Shown in pieces: positions 24,177-36,110 of a DNA stretch of 64,000 bases (position 1 is the first letter of the stretch; every line of letters starts with the position of its first letter). Below the pieces are notes generated by a model. It ran no database searches. It worked only from the letters and a program-made list of their open reading frames with translations, and was not told the DNA's origin. The DNA is from Yamagishiella unicocca (lineage: Eukaryota; Chlorophyta; Chlorophyceae; Chlamydomonadales; Volvocaceae): positions 62,001-126,000 of the forward strand of contig BDSL01000078.1 of the NCBI GenBank assembly GCA_003116995.1. The letters run 5' to 3'. Both the position numbers and the translations under genes were made by a program.

Positions 24177-25660
24177 CATCCAGCCGCACAACATATCGCA
24201 CATGACATCCACGATGCGTGGCCAGCCGCACGACAGCTCACACTGCCGGAACACTCCCGGGAACAAAAGAAACCGCAGCAAGCGCGTCAGGCGCTCAGTC
24301 GGATTTAATGGCTGGCTTGCCCACAGATAAATCCTGGAGGTCAGCCAGGGGCCTAGTGGGGGACCACCGTCAAAGCACGACGTCCATCACTAACGTGGAA
24401 GGACAGGTCAAGGATGTCATGCCTTAAGGGGACCGGTCGTCGGTAGCGGGCTATGCCCCCCGCGCACTGCTGCCGGGCGCACGTGCCACACGACGGGTGT
24501 ACGATCCTCAGATTGGCCGCACGTGTAGTAGCAAGTGCGCGGCATGAGTGGAACCAGATACGACGCCAAAGACGGCGCACCCCTGACGCCGTACAACGTT
24601 GCTACGAAGGAAGACGCCACGACACCCCCCATGCCAAACGCGCAAGCAGCCAGCATCGGGTGGCAGCAGCAGCTCTTTGCGCCGCTCGCAGGACGCGCAC
24701 ATCACAGCCCCTAGCCAGATCGTCCCCCCAATTGCATAAATATATTGCATAGATGTATAACACAGACATATAAGGCGCACACGCATACGGACTGCACTGC
24801 AACAATGCTATCGGGCCCCCTCCCGAAGTCCCGATGTCACACATCACAGCAAAATGCACGCACCAAAGCGCACATCGAGAATATCCACCTCAGTGAAACC
24901 TTGTATGGACGGATGAAATGCCCACAAAGCCGCGCCGTGGCCTGCCATAATTAATACAATCCCGTCAGCCACCATGAATCCAACTGCATCTAGCCGAACC
25001 CGATTTTATCCCATCCAACTGCATCTAGCCTAACCAATCCCATCCTAACTGCATCTAGCCTAACCGGTTTTTATCCCATCCATTCGTGTGAACACGTTAC
25101 GACAGCAATTCCAGAACCCACAAAAATATTCCCACCGCGCTTTCCAGCATCTTAAAAATAATAATATATAATCGACTCGTCATTCAGTCCTGCCGCAACA
25201 AGATGCATCCAGTGTCGGCCCATCCGGAGCCGGGCCCCCCCGCCACGTCCCCCCGCCTCACCACCCGCAGTTCCTGGGGTCGTTCACCGCTGCTGCCTCA
25301 AACGGCTGCTCCGTTGTGTTCCTGCCGCTCGCATGTCAATTCAACGCCCCTTCAGGCGCTCATTTCGGTTTACTGGAATGGGTTGAGAGCAGTGGCCTCC
25401 AAACCGCCCCGCCAGCCTTCCATTTAGTAGGACCCCCAGCAAACTATCATTGCCTTTTGGCAGCAAATGCATGCGGCCCAGCGCCGCCAAACTGGCATCA
25501 AGTGTCCCTTGCAATTGATGCCTGACGCCAGCTCCAGCGGCAAAGGAAAAGCTGCCGTCGTCACTGCCGGCTCCACGACATATGGTATCCCATATATCCC
25601 ATATATTCCCTTCACCCCGAACAACCCCGCTGCCGCCTTCCTGCCAGCAGCCCCTGCTCC
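24177..25660. other. Flank of kinase copy A, no assigned gene
   Basis: Shared with 39488-40919. It holds a 75-codon minus frame (24353-24580) kept in both copies with few changes, and plus-strand frames at 25203-25525. None resembles a known protein. The stretch 24960-25100 repeats CCATCCAACTGCATCTAGCC-like phrases three or four times. It probably contains the 3' UTR of the kinase gene. Confidence 0.45.
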
Positions 25661-28600
25661 CTACGTTCTCGACACCTTAGCCCCCGCGGCCGTGGCCGCC
25701 GCGGCCGCTCCCTCGGGCGTTTCCTCCCCAGCCGACAGCTCGAAAGTCGCGGGCAGCGCCGCTGCCGCCGGCACTTCCGCCGGCACCGCTCCCGAGGGGG
25801 CAGCTGCTGCTACTGACACGGCCACCGATACCATGGGACCTCCCATCGTCATGCTGGGAAACACCCTTCTGGTCGACTCTGCCGAACACCAAGCTGTTCG
25901 TTCGCTACTGCATACGACAATGTCCCCGCCCCCGTCCACAGCAGCCCCGGGAGCAGCAGCATGGTCGCCCGAATGCACATCACCGTCCGGTGAGGAACCG
26001 GCAGCGACGCCAGCGGCGGCCGCCGCAACGCCGGCCGCGGCGTTGGCGGCGGCAGCAGCCGCAGCGTACTCGTGGATTCGGCTCAGCACCGAGCCCTGAG
26101 ACTGGCCCAAGCCGCCAGTGCCCCCCTCGAGGGCCTGAGGGGAGTGGATTTGCTGGTTGAGGGCGAGGGAGGGAGGGGAGTGGATTTGCTGGTTGAGGGC
26201 GAGGGAGGGAGGGGATTGGATTTCCTGTACACCTGCCCCACCGACTGTACACCCATAAGTAAGACCCGATATACCGCAGTCGCTGGCAAGGCGGTGGCTC
26301 CGCCAGGGCCTTTTCGCGGTTGCACACCCGCAGAGGTAACGGCCTGTACCTGCGCTATGAGTAGCATCTCCTTGGCAACCTCCGCTGCCGCCGGGCGCCG
26401 CTCTGGAGTCCTGTTCCAACACCGCTCCACCAGTAGCTGCAGCCGCGCCGGGCAGCGCCCAGACGCCACGCTGTTGAGCAGTGGCAGCCGCTCGTCCAGC
26501 AGGGTAACTTGAGTGGGGCGGAAGGGACAGAGCAGCAGGGGACAAGGGGTGAGCTCAGCAGGGGGCGGGGCAGCCGAGACTTGCCTGTGACAGGCTAGGA
26601 CGCCACTGGGCCGAGGCAGGGCATAGGGCTCTACCGCAGGCGACACTCATTGCATTTATGCAGTATACAAATAGCATATCCAACGAAACTCCCTTGCGTG
26701 TGCAGGTTGGTATGCCGACGGCGCTTCGCAGCGAGGCCCACGGTCTGGTTACCATGCTGATTGCGCAGCTGTGGGAACAGGTACAGACAAAGCGGCAGTG
26801 CCATGCACGTGCTGTGAGTGCTTTCGAAGGGGGCAGCTGAAGGTTGCTTGTCATGCGCCGCACACCACAGGGGTGGTGCAGCACTGCCGTCAATAGGAAG
26901 GGCGCAAGCTCATGGCTCCCCTCTCCCGCATCCGCCCACTTCAAACCCGTGCAACCAGCCAGCCAGCCACGCTGCCGCCTCCTCACCTCGGTACGCGACC
27001 TCAACAACGCCGCAGCCCTGCAGCCCAACACACATTCCACACGGACGGAACCCGCGGGGGACGGGGTTCAGGGTTTGACAATGTATTTAAGCAGGCGACG
27101 CAGAGAGCGGGTTTCGCCGATCGAGTCACGTGCCGCGCGGGCGTATGGCACGCTTGTACGGCAGTGATGGGAACGGGGCACTCGAGGGGCGCTGTACCAC
27201 CGCCGCTGTACCACCGCCGCTGGAGGGGCGCGATGCGGCTCGAGGCTCTGCTGTACAACATGAAGTACGGCAGGCAGTACGAAATATGTACAAGCAGATG
27301 AGGAGCGCGCGTAGCAGCGGGCGGGTTTGTGCGCATCGGGGTCCGCGGCCGTGTACCACCTAGCAGGGTGGGTGTCGTGTGTGGCCCGCCACCATGATGG
27401 GGTGGTCACGTGACGGTGCGATCACGTGACAGGATGGTCGCGTGATGGTGTCATCACGTGGCGGGATGATCACGTGATCACCTGACGGGATGATCACGTG
27501 ATGGGATGATCATGCGACAAGATGATCATGCGGGTTGATCAGGTGATGAAGTGATCACGTAAGAGATTATCACATGAAAGGCTGATCACATAACGGGGTG
27601 ATTACGTGGCAGAGGAATCACATGACGGTGTGATCTGATCACGGTGATGGGGTGATCATGTGGTGGGGGTGATAACGTGGCGAGGTGATCACATGATGCG
27701 ATCATGTGATAGGATATCACGTGAGGGGTAATCACGACGAGATGATCATGTGACAGGACGGTCACGTGGCGAGACAATCATGTGACGGTGTGATCATGTG
27801 ACGGTGTGATCATGTGACGGGGTGATCACATAACAGGGTAATCATGTGACGGTGTGATCATGTGACGGTGTGATCATGTGACGGTGTGATCATGTGACGG
27901 TGTGATCATGTGACGGTGTGATCATGTGACGGTGTAATCATGTGACGGTGTGATCATGTGACGGTGTGATCATGTGACGGGGTGATCACATAACAGGGTA
28001 ATCACGTGGCAGAGGGATCATGTGATGGGGTGCTGGGTGTGCTCACGTACCATCCAGGGCTCCACGCCGGTCAGCATCGCCCACACCACGACACCCCACG
28101 CATACATGTCTGGAAGGGGAAAGCAGCCGCGTCGGGTTGGGGTTGCAAGGAAAGGGAAAACCGTTTAGGACAGACGTTTCGAGATGCATGCTGTAGAACC
28201 GGCGGGGTCTCCGAAAGGGTCAGGAAGGCGTGTGTCAGTGCGCGCGCGCTGCGCCGCAGGGGTGCATCGGGACCCCGCCACCCTAGGGAAGGAGGCCACG
28301 GCTCGGATGCTGTGACGACAAGAAACAAACGTCACGGAGCTGTGCTCCGACCAGGGATTCCGGATACCCAAGCTCAGCAATCCCACGCAGCCCAACCCAC
28401 ATCATATCACCGCCGCCCACACACAGAAGCACTAAAACATGCTCGGCAGCTCCGGAGGTTTGGAAATCGGCGAACGTGCGCTTCCCAGCTTCCTCACAAA
28501 CACGCCCCCAAACACCCTCCGTTACAACCGTTACAACAACAACCCTCCCGCCGTCGACACGGCGAGCTCGGGCCAGGCAGTTGAGGGTGGGAGATCGGGC

Positions 28601-31600
28601 TGCACAGCTGTGCGGTTACCGTTGCGATGACAAAATGCAACAGAAGGCAACCGACTAAACCGACCACCGCCAACGCCCGACAGCCGCATCGCGCTGCCGA
28701 ATGACCAAACCCAGCCGAACGAAGGACAAGGCAAGGTCACATCTGCGGCCGCGCGAACAAAGGACCGCGCGCCCCATCCTGCCGCGCCGACCTACCGGCA
28801 TGGTGAGTGATGCGGGATGTGTAGAGGTCGAAGCACTCTGCGTAGCGTGGCGTGGCGGGGCGGGGCGAAGGATCGGTGAATCGACATGGGATAAGAGGCG
28901 GGGCGTGGCGGGGAGGGGAGAGGTCCACGGGGAGTGCTGAGGGGTGCGAGGCCTCGGAGGGAGGGTGTGGTCCGTCGGGCGGGAGCTGAGAGAGCCGACG
29001 CCGTGAGAGAGCCGACGCCGTGGCGGTGGACCCGAACACCCGAGCAAGCAGCCGACATCTGTCCGGTCCGGCATCCTGAAGCCTCCCGAGGGCTTCACTG
29101 TTCGCCCTCTCCCGACCCTAGTCACCTGGTGCCATGTACGACGGCTGTCGTACGTCGTACAAAGAGCAAATCGGAAGGAGAAGCACAGCAGGCCGCGATG
29201 TTGGCGCAGGGGCCGCAGCAGGGGCGCCAACAGCACCAGGGCAGCATCCAATCGTGCAGGAAGGGGGGGCGGGCGGAGGGGGGGAGGGCGGAAGCAACAT
29301 TGCGGCGTCGGACCTCCGAGCTTACGGCCAGCGCCCTTTCATCGCCCTGACAGGACACCTTGCGCTCGGGTAAAATTCATGTAAAATTCATGCGGTTACG
29401 AGCCAATGGCAACCGACGTGCTGGCTCGCTGGCAAAGTGGTTCATGGGCCCCCTCGATGACTTTGATGCGGCCCCCATTGATTGCGGCCCCAATCAGCTC
29501 CAACGGTTCTCCCCCCCCTCCACACACAAACATCACTCACCGTCCCCGCCTCCGGGTGCACCGTGGATACGACGGTGCTGCGCAGCCGCGACAACCCAAA
29601 GTCCTGATGGCACGCCAGGCCGAGGGGGGTGGCAGGCCGAGGGGGGAGCGGAGGTGTCAGGCGGTAAGACTGCGGCTGGTGCTGCTGGTGCTTAAGGCCC
29701 TGGCGGCCACTGGGCAGCCTTCAGGCTTCGCTTCGCGCTCCCCTTGGCGCTCCCTTTGTCTGCCCTGTGGCACCCTGGCAGCCCAACTCACCGAAACCTT
29801 CACAATGGGTGTGGGGGAGTCCACCGCGCTGATCAGCACATTGTCGGGCTGGGGGGGAGGGCGCAATCAGGGGGAACCGACGGCGGTGTCAGCGCGGGAG
29901 GTGGGGGGTATACCAGCAGAAACGAGCCCCTTTCCCTGCCCTCCACGGGATCCTCGTGTTTCCATCATGGGGTTAGTCCCCTGCGCGGTTTCCTGCCCCC
30001 CGGGCCTCTCTGAGCCCTCACTCTCGCCCCGACCTGGCACCCCCTGGCACCACCCAAGAAAGCAGGACCCGCCCAAGACCCGCCCACCTTGAGGTCCCTG
30101 TGCACGATGGTGGGGTGCAGGTACTCCAGGGCGCGAGCTATCTCAGTGGCGATGTGGAGCACCTGGAGGGGACCACGGGTCACGTGGGCATCGTCGAAGG
30201 TGGCGATTACGAGTTCAGGAAGGTACGCAGTTCCTTAGAAGCCAGGTACGCAGTTCCTTAGAAGCCAGGTACGCAGTTCCTTAGAAGCCAGGTACGCAGT
30301 TCCTTAGAAGCCAGGTACGCAGGCCTTGCCCTACCTTGACAGTCCCTGTCAAGGTAGGGCAAGGCAAGGTGAGACCAGGGGAGCTACCGGGGGCTGACGT
30401 TACGGTGAGGACGGCAGCAGCAGGGGATGGACACGGAGATGTGTGCTGGCACTCCCCTTCGTCCTACTTCATGCCGTACCGCGGTACTCTAGACCCAGGC
30501 CAGGGCTCAGCTCGGCCTCCCAAACCAGCACCCCTAATCGCCTCACCCGCCCCGCCCCCGGCCTTCCTTCGCCGGCACCTACCTTTGGCAGCGGCAGCAG
30601 CTGCCCCGGGGCCCCAAACACCAGCCGCTGCAGGCTGGTGTCCATGAGCTCCATCACCAGGCAGAACCGCGGCGGCCGGATGCACGCCGCCAGCAGCCGC
30701 ACCACGTTGCGGTGCTGGCAGCGACCCATCACCTGAACCTCCTGAGCAAAGCTCGACAGGATCCGGTCCATGGCCGCACCGCTCGCGCCGCCCAGCAGGT
30801 CCCGAACGATCTTGACCGCCACCCGCTCGCCGCCGTACAGTCCCTCGCACACCTTGCCGTACGACCCCTTTCCCCGCACCACCGGCAACAGCGTCACGGC
30901 CCGCGCCAGGTCTGGGTAGAACTCCAGATCGGCCCGGAGGGGTGTTAGGGGCGTCACCACTACGTGCTGCTCCGGGGGCCTTGCGGCGCGGGAGGGTTCG
31001 GGCGACGGTTCCAGCCGGTGTGACGAGGGGTAGCCGGCGCCGTCGCTTCCCACATCACAGTCGTCGCTGTTGGCGGCTGTCTCGCCTTCACCCGCCGCCT
31101 TCACCTTGGCGGCAGCAAGCGATGTGCAGCCACTTGAGGACACGCCTGCGCAGTCGGGCGCCAGGAAGGCGGCGGTCAGCAGCGCCGGCACCTCATCGCC
31201 CGGGTGCGTGCGACGCGCCCTTCCCCACGGAATGGGGCCGTCGTACAGGACTGAGGAAGCTGTGAGGGTCGGCAGAGGTTTCCGGATGGGTGTTGGGGTG
31301 TCGTACCTTTGCCGCTCTGATCCATGAGCTGCTTGGTGGAGCCGGAGTCTTGCGGCGGGCTGGCGCCGGACGAGCACCTTGGGAGGCAGCGGAGGGGGAA
31401 AGGGGAGGGGGGGTGGGGTGCGGCGACGAGGGTGCTGGTGCTGGTCGCGGTGGGGTGGCGGCGGTGGTGTTAATGGCACTAATGGTGCTCCTCTCCGCCA
31501 GCTCGACCAAGGTGCTGCTGACTGGCTGCGACCTGACTGCATCCTTAACGGCGCCAAGGACAATCACCGGGGGGGATGCTTCGTACGGTTTAAGGAGAAC

Positions 31601-34600
31601 CCGCGGCTTCTTCATTTACCGAGAGAGTGCTCGATACCCAATGCGTCCCATTAATCCCATATCGAAGCGTCTCCGTGTGCCTTTCTGTCTTTCAACACAC
31701 ACCAGTCGCCCCTACTCCGCTCGCTCCCCAACACGAGCCAGGAAGGCCGGCGCCGTCCCCAACCCCACCGACTCTTCTTGGCCCTTTTGACACTGGCGTA
31801 GCCCTCCCACTTTTTCTCGCCTGAATATACTTGTCTACCTTAAGTGCTGACCCATGGGTCCGCTCATAACCCTGCCACGGCTTATAATTTTCAATGTTTT
31901 CAATATTTATTGACTGAGTATTATATGTATTTGTTATTACCCGTATCCATCCGACGCCGTCGTTGGGGCGCACTCAACCAGCTTGCACGGAGGAGCGGGC
32001 TCCAGGCTCCGCTGCCTCGTCCTCCTGCGTACAACCACCACACCGGCTGCCAGCAGAACCCCAATCAGCAAGGTGCCTGCATGGTGCAACGGACAACCAA
32101 CAACGAACAACCACCACCGTCGGTGAGATGGCGTTTTGGGACGTACCGGCAGCAACGCCAAGTTCCACCCACAACGGCATCCTGGTGGAACGGCAAGGAA
32201 CACATGTAACGGTATGTGTCGGCTATGAATAGCAATCACACAGCAGCGGATTGGGCGAGGCGCCACTGCTGCGGCCACTTCCATCCATGCACTAGGCGAG
32301 ACGTGCTAGGGACCCGCGCAGCAGCGGGCACCGGGCCGCAAGCAGCGTAGGGTTGGGCTGGCGTTGCGCGTTTTGCGTTATCGCATGAACCAATATCGCG
32401 CAGCTTCATGCCCAGTGCCCCGCGAGCCTGGGCACAAGCTAGCACTGCCCGTAAGACGCCTGCCCGACGGCAGAGCTGGCGCCAGAAGGCAGACATGCAA
32501 GCGCAAGGCAGGTGCAAGGCAGGTGCAAGGCAGGTGCAAGGCAGGTGCAAGGAAGCCCGTAGAGACACAACGCAGCCAGTGGTTCCTCTTCCGGCTCAGT
32601 ACATCAGCACTGTCGACTTACCGCCGATCACACAGCCCACAGCCGCGCGCAGGCCGGCACTCCACCCCTTGCCGCCGCTGTCTCCAGCACCCGCAGGCAG
32701 GAGGTCCCCGTTGGCATCGCCGCCGCTCGGACGCGATTCTCCGGTCGTCTCCGCAACCGTCGAACCGTTGACAGTGCTCCCGCCTCCTGCCGCCATGTCT
32801 CTGTGCTTGGTGTACCTCATGCAGCCAATCGGGCTGTACCGGGTTAAGCAATCATCTTCCAGCAGGTACTCGCACAGCATGTAGGTGTCCACCACGTGGA
32901 TCTGGGCGGTTGGCGGACGGTTGAGGGGGGAGCGGTTGACGGTTGGAAGCAGTTTGGGGGTATTGAGTTTCGGGTCAGACGTGGCGCGGAGGTTTGGAGG
33001 GTTTTAGGCTTTTTGAAGAACCCAGTTGATCGAGAAACCTCTTGGATAGAAACCCAGCTGGTCGAGGCAAACTCTCGGAGGGCACTGCTGAGCTGGTGTC
33101 GGCTGGTTTCCCGCATTACCTGTTGCGGCAACGACCCTAGGGCCATGCCTGCAAGTGCGCTGAAACCCCTAGTGGCCCAAATCGGGACGACGACTGCTCA
33201 AAGCAGCACCTGCTGGCCGACGACCCCCCCAAAACTGAGGCATCCCGGGAGAGCGCCAGACGCGCCGTTACCGGCCCCTCGCTCGCTCACCAGATAGCCC
33301 GTCGGGTAAAGCTTCTGCAACGGGTCGTACGTACGACCTGCGACGGCGTAGTCGGTGCAGTACGCCATGTGCGACCAGCAGCGCTCCAGGGGAAGCGCGC
33401 GGGTGTCGTTGATGCAGCCATCGGCACCGCCGCTGCCGCCGCCACCGGTGAGGCCTGTGCTGCCGTTCCTAAAGCTGGGTGCCGTGGCATTGTACAGGTT
33501 CACGCCCTGTACCCAGCTAGGGCGCTGGTCCTCTCCCAGGTACGCTCTGCGGAAATGACGCGCGAGGGGGAGCAGGAGGGGCCGGATTACGACCGCAGTG
33601 GCCTCGTGGTCATCTCGCTCCGCGAACTCCCGCGAGCGCGAGCGCGGGCGCGAGCCGTGCGCAACGGCTCTTGCTGCTGTGGTTCCGGAGCTGGTCCCCG
33701 TTAGGGTCTTCCGTACGGTCTCGACAGCGAGTGGTAACGCCGAGCGAGCGTGAGAAAGACGCCATTGCGGGCCAGAAGGGCGGCATGCTTTGCCCCTTGC
33801 TTGGGCCTTTGCTTGGCTCCTTGCTTGGGCCTTTGCTTGGCCCCTTGCTTGGGCCTTTGCTTGGCCCCTTGCTTGGCGTCCAGCCAAACTGGTCCCGCGA
33901 GGCGACATGTGCTGTGTCCTCGCCGTACATCCCAACTACCCAGTGCTGTGTCCTCGCCGTACATCCCAACTACCCAGTGCTGTGTCCTTCCCGTACATCC
34001 CAACTACACAGTGCTGTGTCCTTGCCGTACATCCCAACGTGACCCGCTGCACTGCCAGCGACAGCAGACCCACTTACCTTGCCAGGGCGGGCGGGAAGCA
34101 CCAGCGCCTGATCAGAGCCGCATGCACCAATCTTATGATCCCAAGCTCCCCTGGGTTCTGCGACAAAACACCACAAGCCCCGAACACGGTTGGTGGGTGA
34201 GTCATGTGATCAAGGTAAAAGGGGGACGGGGGCGAAAACGTGTTTCTTGGCGGACAGGCAACGACCCAGATCGAGACACATACCGGACGGTCGGTTGGCG
34301 GACGTGCGTGTCAGTGCGAACAACGTTGCTGCCGCAGCCCCCGCCGCAGCCAAGTGACGCCCCCGCCGCCTTGGATGCACACATGGTACCCCAGCGCCTG
34401 CCCCGTCACGCGTGCCCTGCCCCTTCCACCGCCATAAAACCGGCCGCGCCCCTCCATCTCAAAATCTTTTCCGCGCGCGCCCCTGCATCCCAATATTTTC
34501 CGCGCGCGCCCCGTCGACCCCATCCCGCCCCCGCCCCCGCCGTGGCAAACACACACGCTGGCGACCCCGCGTCCTCCCGCCCCCGCCACTTTCACTGCAG

Positions 34601-35871
34601 TACACATGTCGCCACACGACCCACCATCGTGCATAGTATGTCCACTGCGGCGCCGATGTCGTTCTCATCGAAGAAGTCCGACAGAATAACGTACTGGAGG
34701 GTCATCGTGACTGTGTGGGCCAGCCGCACCTGGCGGGTGGGAGGGAAAGGGGTCAGGCGCCACTGCCCATTGTGTGTTGCGGGATGCAGGGTGGAAGGTG
34801 CGGGTGGGATTCGATGTGGGTGTCTCCAACCTTGTGGACCTGCCATGCCTACGGCGGCCGGCCTGCGTATTCTCTTTCTGTCGTTCTTTCTCTCCCTCAT
34901 GCTGCCAGTCAGCCCTTGATGTCAGCCCTTGCTGTACGGCAGCAAAGCGCGCATCGTGCCCCATCACGGCCAGCATGATATCCCGCCAAGGCACCGCCGT
35001 CAACGGGTCCGTCAACGCGGCGACCGAGAGAGCGGGTGCGGTCCCTCCCGTGCTCCCCTACAGTACCACCGCACCTTGCTGTAGTGGGTATCGAGGTCGC
35101 AGCGGGTGGGGAGGAAACCCGTACACCGCGCAGCGGGTGGGGAGGGGGGCACAGGGGAGCATACACGTCGGAGGGAGGCTTGGAAAGGCGGTCAGTTGGA
35201 GCGACCCGATGACTCGGTGACAGGGGGGGGCCTTCTGGGCAGGGCCCGTTTGGATCGATGGAGTGATGACGGGAGGAAATGGGGACCCGCGCTGCCCCAA
35301 CGCCGCCCTCCAGTGCAGCAGTCAGTCATGGGCAGGCACGGGCCACTCCCGCGCTCGCGGTGAAACGAGCAGGCCGCGAGTGTAACCCTAAGAATGGGAT
35401 CAAAAGGACGAGGAACAGGGCAGGCGGGGGCACGCACCCTTGCACGTGGTTGGTGCTCAACACCACCCAGCGGTCGGGCCAGCCCTGGATGGTCACGTTA
35501 CGCCACACCGTGATCGGCAGCGAGTAACTGCGCGGAGGTGTGGGCGCGTCACGTGTGGAGCTCGTGTACATGGCTTGGGGCAGGGAGGTGGTTAGCTGCG
35601 CGTCCCGATAGCCCAATACGCCACGGCCTTAGAGCTGCAATAATCAAGGTAGTTCACGCCACGTTCATGATTGTTACCTGGCAAAGTCAGCATCCGTGAG
35701 TGTTGTGAAATCGCGCCCCAATTGCAACGTCACAGGCCCTGACGGGTCAGCCAGCGCCTTGGCAAGCTCGGCTCCCGAATACACTATAGGCGTAATGCTA
35801 GGTTCGAGCTGGCCCTGCCCAAGAGCTGTAGTTGCTGCAAGCAGCCCCATCACCAGCGAGAAGCTTAGCAT
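25661..35871 (-). CDS. Receptor-like TKL protein kinase with beta-helix-like ectodomain, copy A
   Basis: Predicted plasma-membrane kinase. Exon 35871-35678 gives a signal peptide (MLSFSLVMGLLAATTALGQG), then the ectodomain: 35527-35438 (NVTIQGWPDRWVVLSTN), 34729-34625, 34157-34078, 33546-33291 and 32901-32622, with NxS/T sites and Cys. This pattern resembles pectin-lyase-like extracellular domains of algal kinases. The membrane exon is 32076-31941 (GGTLLIGVLLAAGVVVVRRR). Kinase exons: 31259-30583 (GKGSYGKV, VAVK, FAQEV), 30162-30088 (HRDLK), 29848-29792, 29603-29541 (DFGLS), 29144-29126 (PSYMAP), 28837-28796, 28109-28051 (WGVVVWAMLTGVEPWM) and 26507-26350 (ERCWNRTPERRP). A tail exon, 26134-25661, is Ala-rich. 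Unresolved: an ectodomain exon near 35178-35075, the juxtamembrane exons around 31600-31307, and a short exon between 28051 and 26507. All catalytic residues are present. Ligand unknown. Confidence 0.85.
27403..28030. repeat. 16-bp satellite array in kinase A intron (GATCATGTGACGG type)
   Basis: About 0.6 kb of a 16-bp unit, TGTGATCATGTGACGG in its homogeneous part (27840-27990) and more diverged to the left, where GATCACGTGA forms also occur. It lies in the intron between the WAMLTGVEPWM exon and the C-lobe exon, starting about 20 bp from the donor. Each good unit has a GATC and a CATGTG or CACGTG core. Confidence 0.93.
30215..30330. repeat. 23-bp minisatellite in kinase A, about five copies
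   Basis: AGGTACGCAGTTCCTTAGAA followed by GCC is repeated about five times in the intron after the N-lobe exon. The matching intron of copy B (about 46278-46320) has only two. Confidence 0.85.
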
Positions 35872-36095
35872 CCCCTGCCTCCCTTGGCAAGACAGAAGGG
35901 CCGATGCCACTTGACGCTTAATTACACAGAAGCACAAGCCACCTAGAGACCACCTTCCTTGCGGATACTCGGGATTCGCTGCTGTACAGGTTTCAAACCC
36001 GCTATCAGAGTCGGGCTGAACCAGCAGGATAGCCCGGCAATAGAGGTGATGCCTCTTTAACTCGTTGGTGAGGCTGCAAACACCTCAATAAATGT

Positions 36096-36103
36096 GTATA
36101 TAT
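36096..36103 (-). promoter_or_regulatory. Possible TATA element upstream of kinase copy A
   Basis: A TATATA run on the minus strand about 230 bp above the copy A start ATG. In copy B the same place reads CATATG, and homology between the blocks stops right here. Position and composition only; weak support. Confidence 0.2.
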
Positions 36104-36110
36104 GACGCCC

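Larger units (their letters stand above)
24177..36110. repeat. Duplicated block A (about 12 kb, direct repeat of block B)
   Basis: From CATCCAGCCGCACAACATAT near 24177 to CCTCAATAAATGTGTATATA near 36110 the sequence is collinear with 39488-51885 in the same orientation. Exons agree in length except for a few indels, and introns differ mainly in minisatellite length. Boundaries were judged by eye where similarity stops. The block contains one whole receptor-like kinase gene with about 1.3 kb of 3' flank and 0.2 kb of 5' flank. Confidence 0.92.

Noticed and set aside
26640..27160. Conserved minus frames in both blocks (for example LRNQHG and SLRRLLKYIV segments) as the missing kinase exon
   Set aside because: They sit in the right intron, but neither joins the flanking exons in phase with a convincing donor and acceptor. 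Left unassigned.
27403..28030. Evenly spaced short repeats resembling a CRISPR array
   Set aside because: There are no unique spacers: the 16-bp units are contiguous. The context is a eukaryotic intron.
35872..35937. Longer kinase N-terminus beginning at 35937
   Set aside because: It starts with TTG. The ATG at 35871 gives a typical signal peptide, and copy B shares it.
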